From NCBI RefSeq assembly GCF_008831285.2, contig NC_045141.1, forward strand, positions 5,535,224 to 5,599,223: 64,000 nucleotides of DNA, written 5' to 3'. This stretch comes from Nymphaea colorata (taxonomy: Eukaryota; Streptophyta; Magnoliopsida; Nymphaeales; Nymphaeaceae). Below, piece by piece: positions 22,521-33,895 of this stretch (its first letter is position 1; every line of letters begins with the position of its first letter). The position numbers and the translations under genes were made by a program. The notes beneath the pieces were generated by a model that was not told where the DNA came from, did no database searches, and worked only from the letters and a program-made list of their open reading frames with translations.

Positions 22521-23221
22521 TGATGATGCCAATCAATCTTCTCAGGTCTTCCGCTACAATGTCCAATGATCAGTGAACATGAGACTGAAGAATGGTTGAA
22601 ACAATTGGGAAATATCAAAAGATCGAGCGAGAGAGGGAGCTGCGCAAAGATGATCCAGGTCGAGAGATTGCTAGAGAAATAGAAAATACATTATAAAGGG
22701 AGAGAGTGGTCCAAACCCTCGATTGTCTGTTCTGTGGGTTATGTGGAACCCTCATTCGAGTGATGGCTTTCCATTCCTCTCAACAAGGTGATAATGCCAA
22801 TCGTTCTCCCAGGTCTTTCGCTACAACGTCCAATGATCAGTGACCACGAGACTCAAGAATGTTGGAAGCGAATGGGAAATATCAAAAGATCGAGCAAGAG
22901 AGGGAGTTGCACAAAGATGATCGAGGTCGAGAGATTGCAAGAGAAACATAAAATACATTATAAAGAGAGAGAGAAAGTTGTCCAAACTGTTGATCGTTTG
23001 TTCTGTGGGTTATGTGAAACCATCATTCGAGTGATGGCTTTCTGTCACTCTCAACAAGGTGATGATGCCGATCAATCTCCCAGGTCTTCCAGCATCCAAG
23101 GATCAGCGAGCATGAGACTCAAGAATGGAGGAAGCGATTGGGAAATATTAGCGAGAGAGGGAGTTGGGCAAAGATGATCAAGGTCGAGAGATTGCAAGAG
23201 AAACAGAAAATACATTATAAA
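22521..23221 (+). repeat. 268-271-bp tandem repeat, 2.6 units
   Basis: Units start TGATGATGCCAATCAATC (22521), TGATAATGCCAATCG (22789) and TGATGATGCCGATCAATC (23060, partial). Each carries the same landmarks: CAGGTCTTCC, GATCAGTGA, GGGAAATATCAAAAGATCGAGC, GATCGAGGTCGAGAGATTGC, AAATACATTATAAA, TGTTCTGTGGGTTATGTG and CATTCGAGTGATGGCTTT. The third unit stops after AAATACATTATAAA. An open frame at 22788-23177 crosses units 2 and 3 but is closed in unit 1, so it is not a conserved gene. It may be a minisatellite or satellite seed. Confidence 0.9.
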
Positions 23222-24559
23222 ATGATGATGTCCACCCCATCCCTGACCGCATCTTCTATTCCCTTGAGTGGGTCCACCTCAAAACATCCCTCCTCCGAAC
23301 ATGCCTTATAGATTTCCAGTCGGCTCGTCGACAACCCACCCCTGGCCGCAGTAGGTCTCATTGTGCACGATGGTGCTAGCCAGCTGCGGTCGACTTGGTG
23401 TGGCTTCCGTGCCCCACTATGTCCCTGGGCGAGCTCATCAGCGTACTGGGCCCGTTTGACTCGTGGACTTTTGCCACCCCGAATGAGTTATAATACCAAG
23501 CATCGATCACCTTCCTGAGTCGAAGTTCACCCATCAGCTCTATTTTGGCTATGGGTATGTGATTTCAAATAAGAGCATAAATTTTAAACCGTTTGCAGTT
23601 GGATGCTTTGTAGTTAGGCCCTTCCAGGCACGTTCCTTTCCCTCTTAATGGTACATCATTGAAACTTGGTGATTCGGGCCATGTTCCTAACAGACGCCAC
23701 GTGAGAAGGTGAGTTGGTTAAGTAATACCTGATATTATTGTCTAAGTAGACTACTAAAAGAGAATATTATGTGCTTGGAACACAGAACATTTTTAGAACA
23801 TGTGTTTCAAGAATACTATGCTTTTATTTTAGGAAATATGATCTAATTACTTACTTCTAGCATTTGATTGCTTAATTTGGGAACGATAACCATAACTGGA
23901 TCATTCTTCTTAAAATAAGAACATAACATGTGTTTTAAGAAAATGTGTTCAAAGAGCACAAAATTTTTCTTACCAAATGCATAATGATATTGGAATTTGA
24001 ATTAAAATTGAAGTTTGGGTAGCGAATGACTGGTAGATTATCGATTGACATATGCTTCATATGTGATTGGAATCGATAAATGGCACGTACATGGGATCTC
24101 AAGGTTGTGGGAACAAATAGATAGACATAAAAGAAATAAGGTGCGGCATGGAGTAGCATTAGTAAAAATTAGAAGGTAGACCAGATCCCTGCTTCGTAAA
24201 ATTTAAAAGTTTTCCTATCCTAATCTCAAAGCACCAAATTCCCAGCTCCCATCTAAAAGCAAGAGTGATTTGTACAACGGAATCTCTTTCTCGAAAAGTT
24301 TGTAAGCAAGTTATAAGGTGTTCAAAAAGGAATGTGGTGGACTGTTTTTTTGCATCTCTCTATTGCATAATGAACCAACATTCCTAGGATGCTCATAAAA
24401 TATCTCCAAACGACTCATAAGGGCAAGGAGATCAAGGGGATTTATTTGATTTTGGAGAATGTCAGTTGAATGTAGTGGGGGGCTTTTCGATCTTTTATGT
24501 CGGCAGATCAAATTTAGATCCATATCCAGTATAATTTCAAATTTAGAACTTGTTGCATG
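23222..24559. other. unclassified; first 320 bases richer in GC
   Basis: From 23222 to about 23545 the sequence is clearly richer in G+C than its surroundings, and a plus-strand frame is open for a stretch (AAVDLVWLPCPTMSLGELI, then GPFDSWTFATPNEL). This reads like coding sequence, but I recognise no family and there are stops on either side. It may be a decayed exon or transposon piece. The rest is AT-rich and empty. Confidence 0.3.
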
Positions 24560-24920
24560 GTGGGAACCAAGACCCGGCTAGCAATTTCTACGCCCAAGAA
24601 TAGATCCCAAGTTCATAATCAACTCACGGGAGCCTAAAGTCCAAACTTAAGGAAATTATTTTTACAAATTATATCCCCACCGGACAGCAAGCCCGGCTTA
24701 ATAGTACCCTGGATAAAAGATACAAGTGTGTTTTCCTAGACCCATGATTTAAATCCTACTACAACACTCAGGGGATCAAGGCTTGTTCAAACATGAGCGG
24801 TACAAATTTAACTCTCACAACTCACTCAACATTCATTCACAAACCATTCGTACAATCCCTAGAACGGCCAAACCATGCCCTTTCCATTTCATGGTCTAGC
24901 TACCCGTGGCCGTGTCATTG
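24560..24920 (-). repeat. diverged dispersed repeat, copy 2
   Basis: This is the inverted partner of 1950-2290, sharing ordered short matches when read on the minus strand. The continuation to about 26500 on either strand did not show clear coding domains of a retrotransposon. The extent is uncertain. Confidence 0.4.
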
Positions 24921-27539
24921 GCACGGTGCCTTGGAGGGACTACCGACAGTAGCAATTGGCTAGAGCCTGGTTTAGAAAACAATTACACCCGTAACCCCAT
25001 TCTATAGGATGTTGAGAAGTTACCTAGCCGATGAGAGATCGACTTAAATAGCAATAGATCCAAGAGAAAACCAGTGCCAAATACACTCTCGGATATCTCA
25101 GGAAGGAGGTGGAACGAAGGCTAGGCCTGCCTGGCCTAGGACTGCTTGTGGACTGGTGGAAGCTGGCCGAGAGAGATGGAGTGTCCCGGCAATGGAAGGG
25201 GATAGCACTGGGGCTGCCTGCTACACCTGATGGATGGAGTGTGGATGCTGCAGGCTTTGAACGGCCAAGAGAGACAGCAATGTGATGGAGGAGCTCTCGG
25301 ATGGAGGTAGGGGCTCGGTCTGCCCAGCCGAGGTCACCTTGGTGCTTATGACTATGTTCGGTGGAAGGGTGGAGCGATGGAGGCTGCAAGAAGAGGTTAT
25401 CTGATGAAGTGGAGGTGGTGAACTGAGATGCACACGACCAATCCTTGGAGAGGGAACCTAACTAGTTAGACTCCAAGGGGACAAGCCGAGCTCAGAACAA
25501 GGAGGTGAGCTTGGTATAGGTTTAGGTAGGCTCGATTAGGTGAAGCGGGTTAGGTCTAGTAAGTCGTTCGGTAGTGGAGTGGGCTTGGTCTAGACGTGAG
25601 ATGGAGGTTAATTGCTAAGAGGGTCGGTTATGACTTAGAGATAGGTGAAGGGTTGTGCGAGAGAGGGTGGAGATTTACACGAGAGAAGATGACACTAATG
25701 ATTAGGATCAGTTAGGCAAACGGGTTTAAGTCAAGAGACATGCGAGGGGAGTGGTTCACTAATGATGGGTGAAGGCTAGTAATGACGAGCAGGAGGAGTT
25801 AGCATGATGTGGAGGTTGATTAAGGCTTGCGTGAAGTGGAAACGGTCGGTTATGAGAGGTGAAGAGGCTAAAAGGTTTGAGAAGGGTCTCCCTAGCTAAG
25901 GAAATTGAATACGTACCTTAACTCCTCAATGATGGCTGATGATGGTGTGGGTGGAGGTGAATGGCTGAGGAGACACTCAGTGGAGGGATTTGTAACTCTC
26001 GTCTTTTAAGACAGGGAGCTCAAGAGGAGGCTGCGACGTGTAACGGTTGCAGCCAGTGCCCTCTCCTTAACTTGATTTAGTGCCCTCTTGATGGGAATAC
26101 CCTTACTAATTAATTCGAACTCTTGCAATGAATCAAACTGACCATGGGAAAATCGGGAATTCATTGAAATGATCGGGCTGGACCGAAAACTGATCGGAAA
26201 AGTAACAGTGATTGGTTACTCTGGCGGTAGCACACAGATTTCCGATCGGGAGTGAGTTCTTCGTGATGGCTGGTCGGATTCGCCTGAATCTTGGTGGGGA
26301 TGTTGCTAAGATCTGGGCGATTATGCTGGGGTGAACGAGAGAGTGAAATTCGCCCTTGGTTGCTTCAGATTTTGCCTGCAACTTCCGCCCAGGCACTGCT
26401 TGGTTTCCGCCAAGCCGAGCGAGCGATGTGGTTGATTAAGGGTCGGCTATTGGGGAAAATACATCTCCTTTCTAGACAGCGATTCTCGAATTGATGCGGA
26501 GTGACTTGCTGCTGCTGAGGACAGAATTCTCAGGTTGATTCGCCATTGAATTCACAGAAATCCGACTGGCCTTCTACCATGGATTCTGATGAACCTTCGG
26601 ATGCTCACCTTGACAATCAGTCCGATAGACTAGGCTGCGATCTACCTTTCTGGCATCTCTTTCTCTGACTTTGACAGAGATTAAGAAGATTACTAGGGCC
26701 GATCTTCACCTGTCTTAGGCTCTGCTCGAGGGGAAAGGAACCGGGAGATGAATTCGGTTCCTCCCTTAATCTCTAGCAGCCGGAGTCATTGCTTGATTAC
26801 TAGTCGACTAGAGCCACGAGTCGATTTCCGTCAAGCCTTCCTGAGATAGTTCACTGGCCTGTAACTTCTTCCGGGGATGAAGAAGTTGCACCGTGAGAAG
26901 ATGGTGATTCGGTCAGGGAATTTGTGCGTAGGATGAAGACGCTCTTAGAGGATTTCCGGTGTCCTCAAAGGTCGTCTCCAAACCTGTTTTGCTTCAACCA
27001 GAGCCACGGGTTGGAGCCTTGGGATTCCAGTCATCGGTGGTAAGATGATGAGAGGAAGAGAGAGGCGAGAGCCAATTCACACGAAAAACTCAACTTCTAA
27101 TTCTTGATTGCATACTGAAAAAAGACTTACAAAAGAGTTTAAGTACTTGAAATAAAACCGGATCTAACACATGCACCGAGACACTTGCTGAAATAAAGGA
27201 CTCGACTATAAGCAAATGCATGAAAGGGAAATAACCATACCTATGGTCCATGTGTTGAAATATCCAATTGCTTTCCATGGATGGTGTTCCTTTGAATACA
27301 TGGGACGTATCGGTCTGTCACCTTATTTTTAAAATTCTTGAATTAAAGAATAATTCAAACTAATTTCATTGATTTTAAATATCACAAAAAGAAGAAACAT
27401 GATTATTATTAGCCTTGCATCGTATTGGCAAGATGGCCGATTCAACCCACATCCGCCGATGCAGAATGATATTAATAATTAATAACACTGACCCACGTTC
27501 CTCGCCCTAAATTTATCATGTCAAGTGATAGAAATATAC
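24921..27539. other. unclassified, moderate-GC sequence, possibly old LTR-element DNA
   Basis: It contains Pro/Ser-type ORFs on both strands (for example 25024-25389 and 26133-26396 minus, 26291-26494 plus) that overlap one another and match no family. Purine-rich GAGGTGG/GGTTAG wording dominates 25080-25960. The nearby repeat copy makes an old non-coding LTR region the most likely explanation, but no LTR pair, PBS or PPT was found. Confidence 0.3.
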
Positions 27540-27559
27540 ATTTTACAAAATGTATGTTA

Positions 27560-28540
27560 ATGAAGCTTAAGTTTCATGGCAAAAATAATCTAACACATTA
27601 TATCAACAAAAATCATGTCAGAAATTGAAAACAAGAGCAAAAAAACCATTTTTTTTCTGGCGCCAAAATCAGACATGAAGGATGACACTGTTTTGTTATT
27701 TGCGAGAAAGTTTAATTAGTTGTTATCAACAATTATACATAAAAGTTTGTAAAATATTTAATTCCTTATGAGTACTGTGGATGAAAAAAAACATTACTTT
27801 GGTTTATTTAAACAACATACTCATGAGAGCACCAGTTTGGTCAAATGGTTATAAGTTCAATAAATTCAACTAACTCTATGACTTTTATCCAACATTTATT
27901 AACTTACACTATTTCATTCAACATACAACCTTCAACAAATTAACACTTATTGTTTTTATCTAATTCTACCATGCGGCTGAGAAAAAAATTAAACAAAAAC
28001 AATGTGAAATAGAAAAATGAAAAAAAAAACACAAGCATTAATTACAAAACAGAGATACAGGGAGAGATAGACATGAGCGATAGGCAGGCACTCGAGGTGC
28101 ACATTTCGTGCGTTGAGTTGTGTGATTCAAATAACAGTGGTGGTTACGTTATGGGTTCAGGTAATATAGCGGTGGTAAATCGCTGTTATAGGTTTATAGC
28201 GGTGAAATTTCTACTGGTGCTAGAGAACACTGGTATAAATACCTTAGCGGCGAGACATTTCACTGGTATAAGTATATATGGCTGCGAACCACATCATCGT
28301 TAAAGATCTATGCCATTTGTAACCGTCACCGGTATTGGACTGTCCTAGTTGCGTTCGTCACCTGTGTAGGTTATTATGATTAAAGAATAGCACAAACATA
28401 ATTTGTGCACCTCAAGAAAACATTTGTAGGCTCTAGTAAATATTTCCATGCCTTTCAACCAAAAATATGTCTTAGGGGATGTGTTCCTTCTGCATCCACG
28501 CGCTAAGGGGGAACAAAACTCAGCCATGTGATGCAATGGT
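27560..28540 (+). repeat. dispersed repeat copy C (CACTA-like subterminal motifs)
   Basis: Matches copy B from about 40640 (ATGAAGGATGACACTG / ATGAAGGATAAAACTG; TTAGTTGTTATCAAC / TTAGTTGTTACCAAC; GATGAAAAAAAACATTACTTT / GATGAAAAAAAAGCAATACTTT) and copy A from about 28000. At 28120-28340 it has a cluster of AGCGGTGAAA, CACTGGTATA, TAGCGGCGAGA and TCACCGGTAT words. It breaks off after AACTCAGCCATGTG, where copies A and B continue. No coding domain was seen. Confidence 0.7.
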
Positions 28541-31040
28541 CAGCTCTTGACAGGTGACAGTACCATGCTAATTAGAGATGATGGTGGTGAGGGCTGTCTA
28601 TTTTCTATGGAAAGGTTGCAAGAGTTGAAGGTATGTAGAGAAGTTGCTCGAAAGAATCAGAGTCTGAAGTCAATTTGGTTCACTCGACAAGAGATTTTCT
28701 TGTTTAGGCAGGAAGGTATTCATACTCCACCTTGTATACTGCATCATTCGTTATGTATAAAGAATCTCACCTTATAAAAGAACCTTTGGAGGACGATCTG
28801 AAAAGTTTTTGAATATCATATTATTTTTAGTAATGTTTCTCATAACAAAAGGCTTAGATGCACAAGATTGTCTTGTACATAGTTCTAGTTATTGTACTGC
28901 AAACACTTTCATGCCTTAGTGTACGGAATAACACTTATGCATATTTAGGAAGAGGTTGCCATCAAACAAATGATTAGTGGTCCAACCTAGAAATTGGGTT
29001 TTCTTTCTACTCTATGTTTTTTCTTTTGACATCCATGTCATTGAGTACAACAATGTTATTTCAATTCAAAACCAAGCTGATACCATTAGTAGTATGATGC
29101 TGTAATAAATGACAGTTTGTCATTGAGAAGAACCCCAGATAGCATAAGATGGGATTCTTTTGTAACGAACAAATAATGCAGTATGTGGGGCAGAGTATGA
29201 ATACCTTCCTACCATCATTGAATCGAACTCATCAATCCATGCACAACTTTACACACACACACATATATATATGTCACTAGACAGATTAGACCGGACAAAT
29301 AATTAATGAGACCGATTAGGTTTGATGCATTTTTCTTCTCAAAAGTTACAAGTAACCATTTATATTTATACAATTACCTACTGGAACAAGCCTCAAAGTA
29401 TGAAAAAGACCATTTTACCCTAATAAAAAGAAAATACCTGAATAGAAGATTTTTATGGGCCACATCTTTTTGACAATTTCTTAAATATTTTCGTCTATTT
29501 TATAAGTATCAATATTAATAAAAAAAAGGCCCAGGAAGAGTGTATGCACAAAATGTGATTTTTTTCATAGAAATTGCTCAAAATTTTAACATTTTTCTTC
29601 AATTAATGAAGCATGTGTTTGTCAATCATTTTATTACGTCAAACAACTTTTCAATCTTTTTAACACCCTTCGTCATACAAAGAAATTTATCTATTTGAAA
29701 AACATCACTGTATTTGGGTTTTCTAATTGCTGAAAATTCTTGTCAATCGATAATGTGAATGATGATTATATATGTGGTATATTTCAAATAAACTGAGATA
29801 GGAATTGGAGCTGTTTATTTTTCTTTGGTATCTTATTTGTCCATTCTTTTTGCACCAAAGGTCTTACCTTTTGTGAAGGAACTAGAGCTACATCTCATGT
29901 GCTTCCATGCGTTTTTGGTTTTGAAACCTTGAAAAATTTACAGATTCCCTTTATTAGGGACACATAAGATTCATCACCAAAAAAAGGATAATGGTAACCT
30001 CACCTAACCTATAGTAATAAAAATACATGTCCTACTGAGACTTGTAACTTGCTATGCTCTTTCGTGGCAGGCCCTGACTCACCCTCCTCGAAAAGGCTGA
30101 TTCATTCAGACCAACATGAGGGTCCAACCACATTGCATTGCCAGGATAGACCGAGAGTGAATTTTTTTAAGGTCATCAGTCTTGAAGTTCCTCAGTAGAG
30201 ATAGGATAAAAAAAAAATCAGTCTTCTATAACCTTTCCTTAGACCTAGGTACTTTTGAAACTCAGTTCCTTAATTATGGGAGGGGCACTTTAAAAGGATG
30301 TAATATTTTCTATAACGTGTCAATGTTACCCTATAAACAAGACTTATTTCATTGAAAAGTTGTAATCTGTAGAGGAACAGTTTCATAGTTGATTATTTTT
30401 ATATTAACTTGGAGAAGTAGCCTTAAATGACATTATATTTTCCAGTCTTCATTAAAATTGTGAAACAGACAGTTCTAAAGAAACTTCTTCAGTATTTCCT
30501 ATGGACTTCTTGCTTCCATTTGCATGTGCATTGCACCTTATGTTTGCCTGTGTGACTGGTTGAGTTTCAGTTTGGGACTGCATTCTAGGATCAAGAGGTT
30601 GGAAAGGCTGAGCCGGTGGAAACATTCAGTTTTTACCTGCCAGTTAGCAACTTTTCATTTCACATGCTTTATTTTTTATATTTTCTTCCACAAGATCTTT
30701 CCTTTCTGATCTTTGTGCTGATAATAGTGTAGGCCCAAGGGTAGGATGGGCCTTCTGGTCACTTGCTGAAATTGATCCATTAGAAAACAAGTCCTAAAAA
30801 TTTCTGGGTTATTCAATTGCTTTGAATTTCTTGAGAACAGCACTTGCCATGAATTTAAAAAAGAAACAGTCTCAAATAATGTCATCTACCAACAAATTGG
30901 ATTTTGAACTGGATTTTTGGCCATCTCAATTAATGTCCAAAACATGTACATCTATATGTGATTAAGGTACATTGTTTGTTAGAGGTAACTTTAGACTGTT
31001 TGTGCGGCTGCATATGTCCTGATGAGTATAAGAAACATGG
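28541..31040. other. AT-rich spacer, no supported gene
   Basis: A plus-strand frame at 28547-28777 (MTGDSTMLIRDDGGEGCLF...) is open for 76 codons and has a plausible amino-acid mix, but I recognise no family and see no continuation. A short (CA)n(TA)n microsatellite lies at about 29250-29275. The rest is plain AT-rich sequence. Confidence 0.4.
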
Positions 31041-33895
31041 TAAATTTGACATGGTTTAATTCGACATACAACCTTGGTTAAATTTTACCATGTTGTTGAG
31101 AAAAAAGTAAATTAAAACAAAAACATCGCTAACATGAAATATGAAAACAGAAAAGATGCAAGTGTCAATCGCAAAACGGAGAGGGGGGGGGGACACTTGA
31201 GTTATAAGAGGCAGCTGAAGTGGGTGGTTGCGTGCTTGCTTCAAATAATAGTGGTAATATGTGCTTCTTTCTTTGGCACTGGTAACGACACGATTTACCG
31301 GTGGAAAAAACAACTGTTGAAGTTTTATAGCGGTGAAGACATACGGGTGTTAACATTTAACAATCACCAGTATACATACAATTTAACGGTGACAAAAATC
31401 CACCGTAGGGCATATATACCAGCCACAAAAATCACCGGTATGGATAAATATCCACACCTTTCTCCTAGCAAGTTCCAGTTCCAATCAATCAAAGATATGT
31501 CTCGCGGGATCTATTCCTTACAAGTCAATGGACTAAGGGGAAAGAAAATGCAGCCACATGTTGAATGACATCGTTGGAAAGATGAAATCAGCCCTGAAAA
31601 AAAAAAAGTATTCTGTTGCTTTCACTGTCACAATTTCCCTCCATCAAAAGGTGTATCTATATATCAAGAAATTATGGCGATTGCCATCCAAAAAAAAGAA
31701 GCCAATTTCACCTTTCATGATGTTCCCAGCTTTCATACAATGAAGAACAAAATGATATTCTTCCTTTGGTGCTTTTAATATCTGCCTTCGGATTAGTTTT
31801 ACATGTTGGCTAATTCTTTGGCTTATTTTTACAGGTTGACTAATTCTTTTCTTTTATTTCTATCCAAGTATCAGACTTAAAATTAATTTTAGTTAACAAA
31901 GGAAAAACATCCTCAGTTTTTGTGTTTGCAGTTTTCAACAAACAAGGAATGATCCTTTTGGTTCTATATTCTAGTTCCTTAACTTTTATGTGCGAGATTT
32001 TTCCACAAAAATCTTCGCCTTAGAGGCAAAATTCCATAATCAGTCCTGCATGTTGCCACATCAAAAACCCCAAGATACTTTTTTACATATATATCTCGCT
32101 TTCAGTCATTGACATTTTTGAAACCATACTCTTCAACTTGGTTCACTTAATAGCTCATGTTGGTTGTAAGATCCAGAATACCTTTTACATATATATAGCT
32201 ATTATTGAGTTACATCTTTCTACTTAAACTCATCCCTACAATCTTGATCTATATAATTTTGGAGTTTGTACGGAAGCACTTAATTAGCAATTTTTCCTTT
32301 TTAGTTTTATTTTCTTGATAATATTTTCAATTTGAAGGGGTAATTTCATCATTTGGGTGACTAATATTTTTTAGTGCTTTGGCCTTCTTTCAGGCGGTGG
32401 GTTAAATCCTGCTCACCTGAAGGGATAATTTCATCATTTGGGTGATTACTTCAATACTTTTGACGAGATCAAGCATTTGTTTGAAAAACAGAAGGAAAAG
32501 TTGGGTGGACATTTGGTGTTTCTCAAAAGGAGTTATCTCTTATTTTTCTCATGGAACTTGTGGAGCAGTGTCTCTTAACATTGAAAACATTGTTGGTTTG
32601 GATTTTTAGATTTAAATACATTCACGTCGCACGTAGTGATTGGGAAAACATATATACGTTCCTTTTTTACACTTCAATTAAAAAAAACTGTGTTAAACTG
32701 TTTTTAAGTCCAATGTATGGGGACATTCTGTAGTGAGATGGATCATCAATATTGATGTATACACATGCAGCTACATTCTATAATGCAATTGTTACGTTAC
32801 AAAGAATTTTGTCATTAAGGAGCACGATTTCTAATGCAGAGACAGCTGCATGTATAAGAGATTCTGAACATCGTCTTTACTTTACTCTGTGCAACTAAAA
32901 TCTTTCTTGGTTGGGTCCTGAAATTATTTTTTTACAAAGTTCGAGTCAACCAAACCCCTACTGAAACCCAAATGGTTGTAGGATAATAATTGAAAAAAAT
33001 AAAAGGGTTAGAATTGTGTACAAAACAATGGGTCAACATCAAATTTCCCAACATAAGTGGCTTTTTGTCAACTTCTTTTCTGTTTCCTTCTCCCATTTTA
33101 TCTCTCCTCACTCTCTTGAATCTTGTTCGTCGCCTTCTATTTGTAAGGGCTTTATGTTGAGCAACAAAAAGTCCCCAGCCATCTATGGCGATCGGCGAGC
33201 ACACCGGAGCAAGAGCAGCGACAGTAAAACCCAACAACAACAAGCATTATTTTTTCTTTCTCTCACCCCCTCAAGTTTCTTCCACATTTCTTTCTTTGAG
33301 GGTGTTCTGCTATGTCACCGGTGCGTGGGGTATGCGTGCAGGTGCCGGTGTCGGTGCGGTACATCTCAAAAAATTGCGGTGCGGTGGTGCAGCGAGCGTA
33401 TTTATTATTATTATTAATTCATTATTATAATATATTAATAATATCAAATTTGATAAAAAAACTGAAAAAAAATTGAAATCAATAAGGTGAGGGCAGCGTG
33501 CGAATCTGGTTCGCAGACATGACGTGGGTGCATCACCACGGTTGCCGCACCTGGGTGACATAGGTGTTGTATGGCGAAATCAGGCCCGCATTTTTAATTC
33601 TGTTTTTTTAATCTGTTTTCTCCTTTCTCGTTTTTTTACTGACATGGAATATGCCCCAAACTTTTTTTTTTTTTGGTTGCTCGTGCTGCACATTGCAGGG
33701 GCTCATTATCAACTGACCCCACCTGATGACAAAGAATAGCAGATTTGGCCAAAGAAGAGATTCAGTGCTATGGGGTTCCTTGGTGAAATAGAGTCTAGCA
33801 GAGGGTAGTAACAGTGAACTTTTTTTTATTGATTTGTGCCATTTTTCTTTTTTGTTGTTCAGAAGCAAGCAAGTGGGCTCTCTGTAGTCGTTGAG
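31041..33895 (+). repeat. dispersed repeat copy A
   Basis: Aligns by eye with copy B (40907-43420) over its full length: start TAAATTTGACATGGTTTAAT; middle GATGTTCCCAGCTTTCATAC and CTTTTACATATATATAGCTATTA; late CAACTGACCCCAC(C/T)TGATGACAAAG. A subterminal cluster of TTTACCGGTGG, TAGCGGTGAAGAC, AACGGTGACAAAAATC and ATCACCGGTATGGAT occupies about 31275-31445. Open frames such as 33016-33417 lie in the shared repeat, and their counterparts in copy B are disrupted, so I treat them as non-genic. Copy A differs from B by a MITE insertion (33310-33563). Confidence 0.8.
33310..33563. mobile_element. 254-bp MITE with terminal inverted repeats
   Basis: The ends are inverted: CTATGTCACC-CGGTGCG at the left and, read on the other strand, CTATGTCACCCAGGTGCGG at the right. 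The flanks GTGTTCTG (33302-33309) and GTGTTGTA (33564-33571) are an imperfect 8-bp duplication. The related copy B has GTGTCCTAAGGCG with no insert at the matching place, i.e. an empty site. An 8-bp duplication suggests the hAT group, although 9 bp (Mutator group) cannot be excluded. It has no coding capacity. Confidence 0.8.

Noticed and set aside
22521-23221. Tandem repeats considered as a CRISPR-like array
   Set aside because: The whole 268-bp unit is repeated without short repeats and unique spacers, and the DNA is from a plant nucleus.
33016-33417. 133-codon plus-strand ORF with a Gln run
   Set aside because: It spans the repeat copy A / MITE junction, and the copy B counterpart is broken. 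It is not a conserved gene.
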